Source: Rhizobium mayense (GTDB taxonomy: Bacteria; Pseudomonadota; Alphaproteobacteria; Rhizobiales; Rhizobiaceae). From it: a stretch of DNA of 64,000 bases. The position numbers and the translations under genes are program-made. Location of the stretch: contig NZ_JARFYM010000010.1 of the NCBI RefSeq assembly GCF_030272705.1, positions 186,001-250,000 on the forward strand. The letters are read 5' to 3'. Under the pieces are notes generated by a model, which was not told where the DNA came from, ran no database searches, and saw nothing but the letters and a program-made list of their open reading frames with translations. Below are positions 19,308 to 29,255 of the stretch, one piece after another (position 1 is the stretch's first letter; each line of letters begins with the position of its first letter).

Positions 19308-19784
19308 ATGAATTCAGCACAGAGGCAAGAGGCGGAGGCGCAGCAGCGCCGCGAACGCAAGCGCGCTGCCGATCTTTTGGCCCGGGCCGAACGCGACGAG
19401 CTCGACGCGGCCTGGGAAGCACTGGTCAACAAGCCGACGGTTCAGCCGGTGCGCGGGCCGGAAACCGGGCTCGTCATGGTGCGCGGGCGCATTGGCGGCG
19501 GCGGTTCGCCGTTCAATCTCGGCGAGGTTACTGTGACGCGCGCCACGGTCAAGCTTGCCTCAGGCGCCGTCGGCCACGCGCATGCGCTCGGCACCGACCG
19601 CGAAAAGGTGCGGCTCGCGGCGATTTTCGATGCACTCTGGCATCAGCCGGCCACCAAGGAATTCGTCGAGAAGACGATCCTGCTGCCGGTCACCGATCGG
19701 ATTGCCGAACACGATCGCAAGCGAGCTGAAGAAACGGCGGCCACCCGCGTCGATTTCTTCACCATGGTCCGCGGAGAAGATTGA
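19308..19784 (+). CDS. phnG: C-P lyase subunit PhnG
   Basis: The ATG at 19308 follows GAGGA and gives 158 residues. PhnG is a subunit of the PhnGHI complex that swaps the adenine of ATP for the phosphonate to make alkylphosphonate ribose triphosphate. Family runs VMVRGRIGGGGSPFNLGEVTVTR and GHAHALGTDREK are present. It is the first gene of phnGHIJKL and its TGA shares one base with the phnH ATG. Confidence 0.95.
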   Translation: MNSAQRQEAEAQQRRERKRAADLLARAERDELDAAWEALVNKPTVQPVRGPETGLVMVRGRIGGGGSPFNLGEVTVTRATVKLASGAVGHAHALGTDREKVRLAAIFDALWHQPATKEFVEKTILLPVTDRIAEHDRKRAEETAATRVDFFTMVRGED

Positions 19785-20413
19785 TGAGCCTTCCCACCAC
19801 CCCCACGATACCCGGTAATGATGCGCTGACCGGCGGTTTTGCCGATCCGGTATTCGACGCACAGAGCGTCTTCAAGATGATGATGGACGCGATGGCGCGG
19901 CCCGGAACCATCCAGACGGTCATCTCGGACATCGCCCCGCCCGCCCCGCTCGACATCGCCGCAGGCGCGATCGGCCTCACTCTTTGCGATCATGATACGC
20001 CGGTCTGGCTATCGGCTGGTCTCGCCAAGTCGGCCATGCCGGAATGGCTGAGCTTCCACACCGGCGCAACGGTGACATCGGAAAGGATCGAAGCTCGCTT
20101 CGCCTTCATCGAAGCCGGCGTGGCGCTCGCTTCGTTCAACCAGTTCGCGGTCGGCACGCAGGAATATCCCGACCGCTCGACGACACTGGTATTGGAAATC
20201 GAGGCCCTCAAGGGCGGCAAGGAACTGGCGCTCTCTGGCCCAGGTATTGCCGATATCCGCATGATCGCTCCGGTCGGCCTGCCGGATACATTCTTGCGCA
20301 TCTGGAACGACAACCGCGCGCTTTTCCCGCGCGGTGTCGATCTCGTTCTGACGGCCGGACGGCAATTCCTTTGCCTGCCGCGCACCACCAAGATTATCGC
20401 GACGGAGATGTAA
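19784..20413 (+). CDS. phnH: C-P lyase subunit PhnH
   Basis: The 209-residue protein starts at ATG 19784, sharing its A with the phnG stop; a TTG one codon upstream is unlikely. The family N-terminal run GGFADPVFDAQSVFKMMMDAMARPG is clear. PhnH is a core member of the PhnGHIJ complex, structurally related to PLP enzymes but lacking cofactor. The gene is three bases from phnI. Confidence 0.95.
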   Translation: MSLPTTPTIPGNDALTGGFADPVFDAQSVFKMMMDAMARPGTIQTVISDIAPPAPLDIAAGAIGLTLCDHDTPVWLSAGLAKSAMPEWLSFHTGATVTSERIEARFAFIEAGVALASFNQFAVGTQEYPDRSTTLVLEIEALKGGKELALSGPGIADIRMIAPVGLPDTFLRIWNDNRALFPRGVDLVLTAGRQFLCLPRTTKIIATEM

Positions 20414-20416
20414 CGC

Positions 20417-21526
20417 ATGTATGTTGCCGTTAAAGGCGGCGAAGCCGCCATCGCCAATGCCCACCGGCTGCTCGCCGATCGTCGCCGCGGCGATCGTTCG
20501 CTGCCGGCGCTCGGCATCGACCAGATCGTCGCGCAGCTGGCGCTCGCCGTCGACCGCGTCATGGCCGAGGCCTCACTTTATGACCGCACGTTGGCCGCGC
20601 TTGCCGTTCGCCAGGCGCGCGGCGACATGATCGAAGCGATTTTCCTGCTGCGCGCCTATCGCACGACACTACCGCGCTTCGGCTATTCCCGGCCGCTGGA
20701 TACGTCGGCGATGAAAATCGAACGCCGCATCTCCGCCACCTACAAAGACCTGCCGGGTGGCCAGCTTCTCGGCCCCACCTTCGATTATACCCACCGTCTG
20801 CTCGATCCAGACCTGCTCACCGATACGCCGGTGGATGAACCGATGCAGCGGCCGGCGGAAGAAGGTCGCGTAATGCGCGTCTCCGAAATTCTGAGCCAGG
20901 AAGGGCTGATCGAAGGCGACGGCGAGATGCCGATCGACCACGAGACCGGCGACCTGACGCGCGAGCCGATGGAATTCCCGATGACCCGCGATCTACGCCT
21001 GCAGGCACTGGCCCGCGGCGACGAAGGTTTCCTGCTGGCGCTCGGCTATTCGACCCAGCGCGGCTATGGTCGCACGCATCCTTTCACCGGTGAAATCCGC
21101 ATCGGCGAAGTGGAGGTCGAACTCGATGTGCCCGAACTCGGCTTTGCCGTCTCGCTCGGCTCGATCCAAGTGACCGAATGCCAGATGGTCAACCAGTTCA
21201 AGGGCTCCGCCAAAGCGCCACCGCAGTTTACCCGCGGTTACGGCCTCGTCTTCGGCCAGAGCGAACGCAAGGCCATGGCGATGTCGCTGGTCGACCGAGC
21301 GCTACGCGCCGAGGAATTCGGCGAGGATGTCGTCGCGCCCGCCCAGGACGAGGAATTCGTCATCTCCCATTCCGACAATGTGCAGGCGACCGGCTTCGTC
21401 GAACATCTGAAGCTGCCGCACTATGTCGACTTCCAGGCCGAACTCGACCTGGTTCGCCGCATGCGCCGCGACTTCGAGGCCGCTCGCGACGGCGGCAAGG
21501 ATCCCATGACGGAGGCAGCCGAATGA
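20417..21526 (+). CDS. phnI: C-P lyase subunit PhnI (nucleosidase-type subunit)
   Basis: The 369-residue protein starts MYVAVKGGEAAIANAH, as in E. coli PhnI (354). With PhnG, PhnH and PhnL it links phosphonate to the ribose C1 of ATP; alone PhnI removes adenine. Conserved stretches GYGRTHPFTGEIR and SLGSIQVTECQMVNQF are present. The stop overlaps the phnJ ATG by four bases, so expression is coupled. Confidence 0.96.
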   Translation: MYVAVKGGEAAIANAHRLLADRRRGDRSLPALGIDQIVAQLALAVDRVMAEASLYDRTLAALAVRQARGDMIEAIFLLRAYRTTLPRFGYSRPLDTSAMKIERRISATYKDLPGGQLLGPTFDYTHRLLDPDLLTDTPVDEPMQRPAEEGRVMRVSEILSQEGLIEGDGEMPIDHETGDLTREPMEFPMTRDLRLQALARGDEGFLLALGYSTQRGYGRTHPFTGEIRIGEVEVELDVPELGFAVSLGSIQVTECQMVNQFKGSAKAPPQFTRGYGLVFGQSERKAMAMSLVDRALRAEEFGEDVVAPAQDEEFVISHSDNVQATGFVEHLKLPHYVDFQAELDLVRRMRRDFEAARDGGKDPMTEAAE

Positions 21527-22404
21527 CCGAACTCGCCACCTACAACTTCGCCTATCTCGACGAACAGACCAAGCGGATGATCCGCCGCGCTATTCTGAAG
21601 GCGATCGCCATCCCCGGCTATCAGGTTCCCTTCGCCTCGCGCGAAATGCCGATGCCCTATGGCTGGGGTACCGGCGGCGTGCAGCTGACGGCCGCGATCA
21701 TCGGGCCTGACGATGTCCTGAAGGTCATCGACCAAGGCGCCGACGACACGACCAACGCCGTATCCATCCGCGCCTTCTTCCAGAAGGTGGCTAACGTCGC
21801 AGTCACCACCCGGACTGACGAAGCGACCATCATCCAGACGCGCCACCGCATTCCGGAAGCCAAGCTCGGCCCCAACCAGGTACTGGTCTACCAGGTGCCG
21901 ATCCCGGAACCTCTGCGCTTCCTGGAGCCGCGCGAGACCGAAACCCGCAAGATGCATGCGCTCGAGGAATACGGCCTCATGCATGTGAAGCTCTACGAGG
22001 ATATCGCCCGCAACGGTCGCATCGCCACTACGTACGCTTATCCGGTCAAGGTCTCCGGCCGTTACGTGATGGACCCATCGCCGACACCGAAATTCGACAA
22101 TCCGAAAATGCATATGTCGGATGCACTGCAGCTTTTCGGCGCCGGCCGCGAGAAGCGCATTTATGCCGTGCCGCCGTACACCGAAGTGGTCAGCCTCGAT
22201 TTCGAGGATCATCCCTTCGAAGTGCAGCGCTTCGACAAGCCCTGCGCGCTTTGCGGCGCCGAGCAGGTCTATCTGGACGAAGTGATCCTCGACGATAAGG
22301 GTGGCCGGATGTTCGTCTGCTCCGACACCGATTTCTGCGAAGATCGTCGCGCCCATGGCCATATGGGCACAATGTTGGCACCCAACCAGGAGGCCGCCGA
22401 ATGA
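21523..22404 (+). CDS. phnJ: Alpha-D-ribose 1-methylphosphonate 5-phosphate C-P lyase
   Basis: The ATG at 21523 lies in the phnI stop and gives 293 residues, against a longer frame that runs back into phnI. PhnJ is the radical SAM enzyme that breaks the carbon-phosphorus bond. The iron-sulfur ligands are C241, C244, C266 and the thiyl-forming C272, in the pattern C-x2-C-x21-C-x5-C, with the same numbering as E. coli PhnJ. Gly32, site of the glycyl radical, is in IPGYQVPFASREMPMPYGWG. All key residues are intact. It overlaps phnK by four bases. Confidence 0.97.
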   Translation: MTELATYNFAYLDEQTKRMIRRAILKAIAIPGYQVPFASREMPMPYGWGTGGVQLTAAIIGPDDVLKVIDQGADDTTNAVSIRAFFQKVANVAVTTRTDEATIIQTRHRIPEAKLGPNQVLVYQVPIPEPLRFLEPRETETRKMHALEEYGLMHVKLYEDIARNGRIATTYAYPVKVSGRYVMDPSPTPKFDNPKMHMSDALQLFGAGREKRIYAVPPYTEVVSLDFEDHPFEVQRFDKPCALCGAEQVYLDEVILDDKGGRMFVCSDTDFCEDRRAHGHMGTMLAPNQEAAE

Positions 22405-23177
22405 GCGACACGCCACTCCTCAAGGTCAAGGATATCTCGAAATTCTACGGCAGCCGCATCGGATGCCGCAACGTGTCCTTCGACCTCTGGCCCGGCGAAG
22501 TGCTGGCGATCGTCGGCGAATCCGGCTCCGGCAAGACGACGCTGCTCAACTGCATCTCGACCCGGCTGCTGCCGACCACCGGCAGCGTCGAATACCACAT
22601 GCGCGACGAGACCTATCGCGAGCTCTTCCGCATGAACGAGGCCGAGCGCCGCTTCCTGATGCGCACCGACTGGGGCTTCGTCCATCAGAACCCCGCCGAC
22701 GGCCTGCGCATGACCGTCTCAGCCGGCGCCAATGTCGGCGAGCGGCTGATGGCGATCGGCAACCGGCATTACGGCAATATCCGCGCCACGGCAGTCGACT
22801 GGCTGGAACGCGTCGAAATCGACGCCGATCGCATCGACGATCAGCCGCGCGCCTTCTCCGGCGGCATGCGCCAGCGCCTGCAGATCGCCCGCAATCTGGT
22901 GACCGGCCCGCGCCTGGTGTTCATGGACGAGCCCACCGGCGGACTCGACGTTTCCGTTCAGGCCCGGCTGCTCGATCTCGTGCGCGGTCTCGTCAACGAT
23001 CTCGGTCTGTCGGCGATCATCGTCACGCACGACCTCGCCGTCGCCCGCCTGCTGTCGCACCGCATGATGGTGATGAAGGACGGTGTGGTGATCGAACACG
23101 GCCTCACTGACCGCGTGCTCGACGATCCGCGCGAGCCCTATACGCAACTGCTCGTCTCCTCGATCCTGCAGGTTTAA
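22401..23177 (+). CDS. phnK: C-P lyase-associated ATPase PhnK
   Basis: The 258-residue ABC-type ATPase has Walker A GESGSGKT near 39-46, signature FSGGMRQRLQ and DEPTGGLD. Despite the resemblance to transport ATPases, PhnK docks on the PhnGHIJ core through PhnJ and drives its turnover. It lies inside the phnGHIJKL cluster, overlapping phnJ by four bases, with phnL four bases on. Confidence 0.94.
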   Translation: MSDTPLLKVKDISKFYGSRIGCRNVSFDLWPGEVLAIVGESGSGKTTLLNCISTRLLPTTGSVEYHMRDETYRELFRMNEAERRFLMRTDWGFVHQNPADGLRMTVSAGANVGERLMAIGNRHYGNIRATAVDWLERVEIDADRIDDQPRAFSGGMRQRLQIARNLVTGPRLVFMDEPTGGLDVSVQARLLDLVRGLVNDLGLSAIIVTHDLAVARLLSHRMMVMKDGVVIEHGLTDRVLDDPREPYTQLLVSSILQV

Positions 23178-23181
23178 TGCC

Positions 23182-23889
23182 ATGGCAACTCCCCTCGTCG
23201 TTTCGGAAGTCTTCAAGAGCTTCACCATGCACCTGCGCGACGGCATCCGCCTGCCGGTCGTCGCCGATGTCTCCTTCTCCGTCGCCGCCGGCGAATGCGT
23301 TGTTCTCGGCGGCCCTTCGGGCATCGGCAAGAGCTCGCTTCTGAAGATGATCTACGGCAATTATGCCGTCGACAGCGGCCAGATCCTGGTGACGCACAAA
23401 GACAGGATCGTCGATCTTGCCACCGCCGATCCGCGCACGGTGCTGGAAGTTCGCCGGCATACCATGGGCTATGTCAGCCAGTTCCTGCGCACGGTGCCGC
23501 GCGTTGCGGCCATCGATGTCGTCGCCGAACCGCTGCTGGCGCGCGGCGAAAGTGCCGATAGCGCCCGCGAAAGGGCGGCCGGCTTGCTGACGCAACTCAA
23601 CCTGCCGGAAGAGCTCTGGCAATTGCCGCCCGCTACCTTCTCCGGCGGCGAGCAGCAGCGCGTCAATATCGCCCGCGGCTTCATCACCGATCATGCCATC
23701 CTGCTGCTCGACGAGCCGACCGCCTCTCTCGACGCCAAGAACCGCGCCGTCGTGGTCGACATGATCGAACGGAAGAAAAAGGCCGGCGTCGCCCTGCTCG
23801 GCATCTTCCATGACGAGGAAGTCCGTGAGGCTGTCGGCAGCCGTGTTCTCGATGTCTCGCAATTCTCACCCAGAAAGTCAGCCGCATGA
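23182..23889 (+). CDS. phnL: C-P lyase-associated ATPase PhnL
   Basis: The 235-residue ATPase has Walker [11 protein letters not shown], signature [14 protein letters not shown] and [11 protein letters not shown]. PhnL is required with PhnGHI for phosphonate ribosylation and forms a pair with PhnK on the complex. No clear ribosome-binding site precedes the ATG, which lies four bases after the phnK stop. Its own end overlaps the next gene by four bases. Confidence 0.94.
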   Translation: MATPLVVSEVFKSFTMHLRDGIRLPVVADVSFSVAAGECVVLGGPSGIGKSSLLKMIYGNYAVDSGQILVTHKDRIVDLATADPRTVLEVRRHTMGYVSQFLRTVPRVAAIDVVAEPLLARGESADSARERAAGLLTQLNLPEELWQLPPATFSGGEQQRVNIARGFITDHAILLLDEPTASLDAKNRAVVVDMIERKKKAGVALLGIFHDEEVREAVGSRVLDVSQFSPRKSAA

Positions 23890-24503
23890 GCCGTCAATTG
23901 GGCGAAACGCCCTTCATCAGCCCGACCGCGACCGTCAAGAACTCGACGCTCGGCCGCTATACCGAAGTCTCCGACCGCTGCCGCATCGATGAAACCGAGA
24001 TCGGCGACTATTCCTACATCATGCAGGACGGCGCCGTCTGGTGCACGACGATCGGCAAGTTCGTCAACATTGCCGCGGCGGTGCGCATCAACGCCACCAA
24101 CCATCCGACTTGGCGGGCAACGCTGCATCACTTCACCTATCGCGCCGCCGACTATTGGCCGGACGCCGATATGGAGAAGGATTTCTTCACCTGGCGGCGG
24201 GACCACCGCGTGACCATCGGCAACGATGTCTGGATCGGCCACGGCGCCACCATCCTGCCGGGCGTCACGGTCGGCAACGGTGCAGTCATCGGCGCCGGCG
24301 CTGTGGTCTCCAAGGACGTCGCCCCCTATACGATCGTCGGCGGCGTGCCGGCCAAGCTCATCCGCCAACGCTTCACCGAATCAGTCGGCGCGCGGATGGA
24401 CAAGCTTGCCTGGTGGGATTGGGATCACGCCACGCTGCGCACCGCACTCGACGATTTCCGCGCCCTTTCGGCCGAGGATTTCCTGGTCCGCTACGGCGCG
24501 TGA
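23886..24503 (+). CDS. Hexapeptide-repeat acetyltransferase of the phosphonate cluster
   Basis: The 205-residue protein has the left-handed beta-helix pattern of hexapeptide transferases, with [32 protein letters not shown] at residues 115-146 and a CAT-like active His in the preceding loop. It belongs to the DapH/CAT-like family often encoded with C-P lyase genes and may N-acetylate aminoalkylphosphonates before cleavage, as the unrelated PhnO does in E. coli. That role is inferred. It is the last gene of the phnG transcript and is followed by a strong terminator. Confidence 0.88.
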   Translation: MSRQLGETPFISPTATVKNSTLGRYTEVSDRCRIDETEIGDYSYIMQDGAVWCTTIGKFVNIAAAVRINATNHPTWRATLHHFTYRAADYWPDADMEKDFFTWRRDHRVTIGNDVWIGHGATILPGVTVGNGAVIGAGAVVSKDVAPYTIVGGVPAKLIRQRFTESVGARMDKLAWWDWDHATLRTALDDFRALSAEDFLVRYGA

Positions 24504-24549
24504 CGCCTTTGCGCGAACCAAGCGCAATCATCGCTGAAATCTGCCTTTA

Positions 24550-24583
24550 AGCCCGAAAATCCTCCGCGATTTTCGGGCTTTTT
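24550..24583 (+). terminator. Rho-independent terminator of phnGHIJKL operon
   Basis: An 11-base perfect stem (AGCCCGAAAAT, eight-base loop, complement) ends in TTTTT at 24579-24583. It separates the C-P lyase operon from the transporter operon. Confidence 0.85.
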
Positions 24584-24628
24584 CGTTGCCGTTACGAAAG
24601 CCCCAAACGGCGGTGGATTGTAACAACA

Positions 24629-24657
24629 GTTACATAAATCTGACATCGGAGCTTCAT
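24629..24657 (+). promoter_or_regulatory. PHO box upstream of phnC
   Basis: GTTACAT-AAAT-CTGACAT (24629-24646) matches 14 of 18 positions of CTGTCATAAATCTGTCAT, and a third unit CTTCAT follows at the same 11-base step (24652-24657). A GCTAAT eight bases further on (24666-24671) is a fair -10. The rest of the 303-base gap holds the upstream terminator and an untranslated leader of about 130 bases, in which no gene is seen. Confidence 0.72.
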
Positions 24658-24806
24658 GAACCGGGGCTAATGCGTTGCCTATGCTCAGCGTATGACCGCC
24701 TCGAACGCCTCTTCGAAGCGAAGGATCATGCGCCTGTCCAAATGGCTCCGCAGCGCCGATTTCAGTGTTTGCAGCGGAACCAGCCAGCCGTGAAAGGGAA
24801 GGCCTC

Positions 24807-25661
<855 letters not shown>

Positions 25662-25753
25662 GGGAGCCGGCCGCGATCGAAGGCCCGCGTCAAGGGCGTA
25701 TTTCTTTTAGACCGAAGACATCCGGGGACACCGGTTAATCAGGAGACGAACCC

Positions 25754-26659
25754 ATGTTGAAGAAGACCCTTCTCGCAGCCACGGCGCTTCTCGCGCTCGC
25801 TGGCGGCGCTGCCGCTCAGGACATCAAGGAATTCCGCGTTGGTATTCTCGGTGGCGAAAACGAAGCTGACCGCCTGCGCAACTACGCTTGCCTCGCCGAC
25901 CACCTGAAGGAAGCCTTCGGTTTCGAAAAGGTTTCGCTGTTCCCGGCTGCCGACTATGACGGCGTTATCCAGGGCCTGCTCGGCGGCACGCTCGACTTCG
26001 CCGAACTCGGCGCTTCCGGCTACGCCGGCACCGTCATCAAGGACCCGAAGGCCGTTACCCCGATCCTGACCACGCAGCAGACGGACGGCTCGACCGGCTA
26101 CTACTCGATCGGTCTCGCTCTGAAGTCCTCCGGCATCAAGACGATCAACGACGCCAAGGGCAAGAAGCTCGGCTACGCCGATCCGGATTCCACGTCTGGC
26201 TACCTCGTTCCGCTGACGCAGATTCCGAAGACCACCGGCATGCCGAACGACAAGTTCTTCGCTTCGACCCAGTTCAACGGCGGTCACGAAAACAACCTGC
26301 TCGCCGCTTATGACGGCAAGGTCGACGTTGCTGTTGACGACTCTTCCGGCCTCGGCGATTTCAAGGACGGCTTCACCTCCGGTACCTTCCGCAAGGAAGT
26401 CGACAAGGGCGCCGTTGACCCGAACAAGCTCGTTGAAGTCTGGCGCTCGCCGCTGATCCCGAACGGCCCGCTCGTCGTTCGCAACGCTCTCGGCACCGAA
26501 TGGCAGGCCAAGCTGACCGACTTCTTCCTGAAGCTCCCGACCACCGACGCCAAGTGCTTCTCGGCAATCGAAGGCGGCGACTTCAAGGGCTACGTCAAGG
26601 TTTCCCCGGACTTCTACAACGCCGTTATCGATGTTCGTAAGGCTGCCATCGGCGGCTGA
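25754..26659 (+). CDS. phnD: Phosphonate ABC transporter, periplasmic binding protein PhnD
   Basis: The 301-residue protein has a clear signal peptide (MLKKTLLAATALLALAGGAAA) and the PhnD fold, with VGILGGENEADRLRNYACLADHLKEAFGF at the mature N-terminus and GYYSIGLALKSSG in the middle. It captures phosphonates in the periplasm. Codon choice is more restricted than in neighbours, consistent with high expression. A GC-rich hairpin with T4 follows its stop, suggesting less transcript reaches phnE1. Confidence 0.95.
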   Translation: MLKKTLLAATALLALAGGAAAQDIKEFRVGILGGENEADRLRNYACLADHLKEAFGFEKVSLFPAADYDGVIQGLLGGTLDFAELGASGYAGTVIKDPKAVTPILTTQQTDGSTGYYSIGLALKSSGIKTINDAKGKKLGYADPDSTSGYLVPLTQIPKTTGMPNDKFFASTQFNGGHENNLLAAYDGKVDVAVDDSSGLGDFKDGFTSGTFRKEVDKGAVDPNKLVEVWRSPLIPNGPLVVRNALGTEWQAKLTDFFLKLPTTDAKCFSAIEGGDFKGYVKVSPDFYNAVIDVRKAAIGG

Positions 26660-26676
26660 TGCCTATCCAGACTGAG

Positions 26677-26704
26677 GGGGCGGCCGGCGACGGCCGCCCC
26701 TTTT
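26677..26704 (+). terminator. Attenuating hairpin inside phnCDE operon
   Basis: GGGGCGGCCG-GCGA-CGGCCGCCCC followed by TTTTCC lies 17 bases after phnD and 24 bases before phnE1. The stem is strong and the T run short, so partial termination or protection of the phnCD mRNA end is likely. Confidence 0.65.
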
Positions 26705-26727
26705 CCTATCACAAGGACAGGACTTTC

Positions 26728-27708
26728 ATGACGATTGCCGATACTCAGCCACAGATGCAAAGCGCGCCCCAGAGCGCCAAGGATATCGGCGACGCATGGA
26801 GCAGGATGGTGGCCCGCCGCCGTCTCTATACCGGCATTGGCCTGCTGATACTGATCTTCGCCTTCGTCAGCTCTGTCCGCTTTGCCGACGAAAGCAATGC
26901 CGGCCACTTCTTCGACCGTTTGCCGCATCTTTTCGATTTCCTGAGCTGGCTCATCCCCAAGGATTGGGCCGACGTCTATCGTGCGCTCTTCGACCTGCCG
27001 AGCCCCAATGGCGCAGGCGGCATCGGCGGCGAGGAATTCAATTTCCCGAACGGCCGCGTCTATGTCTGGGGCGATTTCTACATCCCCGAATATTTCGAGC
27101 TGATGCTCATCACGATCAACGTGGCGTTGGTCTCCACCATCATCGGTTTCGTCTTCGCTCTGCCCCTCAGCTTCTTTGCCGCGCGCAACATGTCGCCGTC
27201 GCATCCGCTGCGCCTTGTGACGAAACGCTTCATGGAACTGCTGCGCGCCTTCCCTGAGATCGTCATTGCCGGCCTGTTTTCGGCGATCCTGTCGATCGGC
27301 CCGATCGCTGCCATTATTGCCGTCGGCCTGCACACGATCGGTGCGCTCGGCAAGCTCTTCTACGAAGTGGTCGAGAATATCGACATGAAGCCCGACGAAG
27401 GCATGAAGGCAGTTGGCGCAAGCTGGACGGAACGCGTTCGCTTCGCAGCCCTGCCGCAAGTGCTGCCGAACTTCATGTCCTATGCGCTGCTGCGCCTGGA
27501 AATCAATGTCCGCGCCTCGACCATCATCGGCGCGGTTGGTGGCGGAGGTATCGGCGAAGAACTGAAGCTTTCGATCTCGCGCGGCTTCGGCGCCAAGACA
27601 GTGGCGCTCGTGCTGCTGCTCTTCGTGACGATTATCGCCGTCGACCAATTTTCCGCATGGCTCCGTCGCCGTCTCGTCGGCGAACATGCCTTCCTACTGC
27701 AACATTGA
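26728..27708 (+). CDS. phnE1: Phosphonate ABC transporter, permease PhnE1
   Basis: The ATG at 26728 follows AAGGACAGGA and gives 326 residues. About six membrane helices are seen, with the coupling loop DEGMKAVGASWTERVRFAALPQVLPN typical of PhnE. It forms the inner-membrane channel with the second PhnE encoded eight bases downstream. A longer frame back to 26659 would run through the hairpin and is rejected. Confidence 0.93.
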   Translation: MTIADTQPQMQSAPQSAKDIGDAWSRMVARRRLYTGIGLLILIFAFVSSVRFADESNAGHFFDRLPHLFDFLSWLIPKDWADVYRALFDLPSPNGAGGIGGEEFNFPNGRVYVWGDFYIPEYFELMLITINVALVSTIIGFVFALPLSFFAARNMSPSHPLRLVTKRFMELLRAFPEIVIAGLFSAILSIGPIAAIIAVGLHTIGALGKLFYEVVENIDMKPDEGMKAVGASWTERVRFAALPQVLPNFMSYALLRLEINVRASTIIGAVGGGGIGEELKLSISRGFGAKTVALVLLLFVTIIAVDQFSAWLRRRLVGEHAFLLQH

Positions 27709-27716
27709 GGTGGGCC

Positions 27717-29063
27717 ATGTCCGTCATCGACGCAAGCCGCATGCAAGAACTCGAAGCACGCTACCCGGAAATCCTGCACCGCTCGTTCCACCAGCGTTTC
27801 GGCGCACTGCTGATCTTCATCGGTGTCATCCTCTACGGTATCTACGCCGTCTGGTTCTTCGACCTGCCGAAGGTCATCGCGGAAGCTCACTGGGAGCGCG
27901 TGGGCATCTATTTGAGCGAATGGATCAGCTACGACGTGCAGCCGGAATTCCGAATTTCCGGTGACAAGATCAGCGTCAAATATCCGCGTTATTCGCCGCT
28001 TGGCGACGACCCGCATCCGGATTGGGTGACGAACAATCCTGACGGCAGCCTGACGGTCTCCGTCAGCGGCACCAGCCGCACCGTGACGATTACGAAGACG
28101 CAGGCGATCCTGACGGCACATGGCGTCACCATTCCGATCGATATCACGGGCGATTCGCCTAAGGTCCTCGGCTCGGAGCCGGTGCCGTCCTGGGTTACCG
28201 TCTATGACGATAACATCCTCGCCAATATGGGCTTTGCCGGCGACGTCAGCATTTCCACCGACCGCGTGAAGATCCGCAAGCGCTTCCTCGGTTGGGCCAA
28301 CTTCATCTTCGACACGCAATCGCCCTTCTTCGACAAGCCGGCGAGCGAAGTCGTCAGCCTGATCGTTGCCGGCCCGCGGCTGAAGCCGAATGAATCCAAC
28401 CTGTCGCTGGCCTTCGACAATTTCTGGAACAATACCGCCTGGCAGCACGGCGACGTCATCACCAAGCTGTTCCAGACCATCGTCATGGCCTTCCTCGGCA
28501 CGCTGCTCGGTTCGCTCGCAGCCTTTCCGCTGGCCTTCATGGCAGCGCGCAACATCACACCGAACCGGCTGCTCAATCAGATATTGAAGCGTTTCTTCGA
28601 CTTCCTGCGTTCGGTCGACATGCTGATCTGGGCGCTGTTCCTGACCCGCGCCTTTGGCCCCGGCCCGCTCGCCGGCAGCGGCGCGATCTTCCTGACGGAG
28701 ACCGGCACGCTCGGCAAGCTCTATTCCGAAGGGCTGGAGAACATCGACAACAAGCCGCGCGAAGGCGTCAAGTCCACCGGTTCCTCGACGGTCCTCGTGC
28801 ATCGCTACGGCATCATGCCGCAGATCGTTCCCGTCATCGTCAGCCAGACGCTCTACCAATGGGAATCGAATGTGCGCGGCGCCACCATCATCGGTGCGGT
28901 CGGCGCAGGCGGCATCGGCCTGAAGCTCTGGGAAGCCATGCGCACCAACGCCAATTGGGAAAACGTTGCCTATATGGTGCTGCTGATCCTGATCGTCGTC
29001 TTCCTGTTCGACATGGCATCCAACGCGCTGCGCCGGCGCCTGATGGGGACGCACGGCGGGTGA
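27717..29063 (+). CDS. phnE2: Phosphonate ABC transporter, second permease PhnE2 with large periplasmic insert
   Basis: The ATG at 27717 follows GAGGTGGG and gives 448 residues. It is longer than PhnE1 because residues 65-210 between the first and second helices form a beta-rich periplasmic insert (VSVSGTSRTVTITKTQAILT). The C-terminal half is a standard PhnE permease with REGVKSTGSSTVLVHRYGIMPQIVP as coupling loop. Such a pair, with one long PhnE, is usual in rhizobia. It is the last gene before a 192-base gap. Confidence 0.92.
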   Translation: MSVIDASRMQELEARYPEILHRSFHQRFGALLIFIGVILYGIYAVWFFDLPKVIAEAHWERVGIYLSEWISYDVQPEFRISGDKISVKYPRYSPLGDDPHPDWVTNNPDGSLTVSVSGTSRTVTITKTQAILTAHGVTIPIDITGDSPKVLGSEPVPSWVTVYDDNILANMGFAGDVSISTDRVKIRKRFLGWANFIFDTQSPFFDKPASEVVSLIVAGPRLKPNESNLSLAFDNFWNNTAWQHGDVITKLFQTIVMAFLGTLLGSLAAFPLAFMAARNITPNRLLNQILKRFFDFLRSVDMLIWALFLTRAFGPGPLAGSGAIFLTETGTLGKLYSEGLENIDNKPREGVKSTGSSTVLVHRYGIMPQIVPVIVSQTLYQWESNVRGATIIGAVGAGGIGLKLWEAMRTNANWENVAYMVLLILIVVFLFDMASNALRRRLMGTHGG

Positions 29064-29255
29064 AAAAAGGCTGCTGAAAACCGCGTTGTATCATCATTTT
29101 GTCACGGGAATCCGTTAGCGCAGGCGCGGGCATGACAGGATCGGTCGTGCCGGCTTAGCCGGATTCGATTCGCACCTGTCTCGCTTCACTTGCGGTTTGC
29201 CGCCAAATCACCGAACAATGTTTCGCGCAGCCGATTTTTTCCAAGGAATACAGCC

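Noticed and set aside
27480..29054. A 524-codon leftward open frame
   Set aside because: Antisense to phnE1 and phnE2; no motifs and no start site.
29100..29160. A third PHO box before the DUF1045 gene
   Set aside because: Only single half-sites (TTGTCAC, ATGACAG) occur, not in 11-base phase, so DUF1045-phnMN are more likely read from phnC or an unrecognised promoter.
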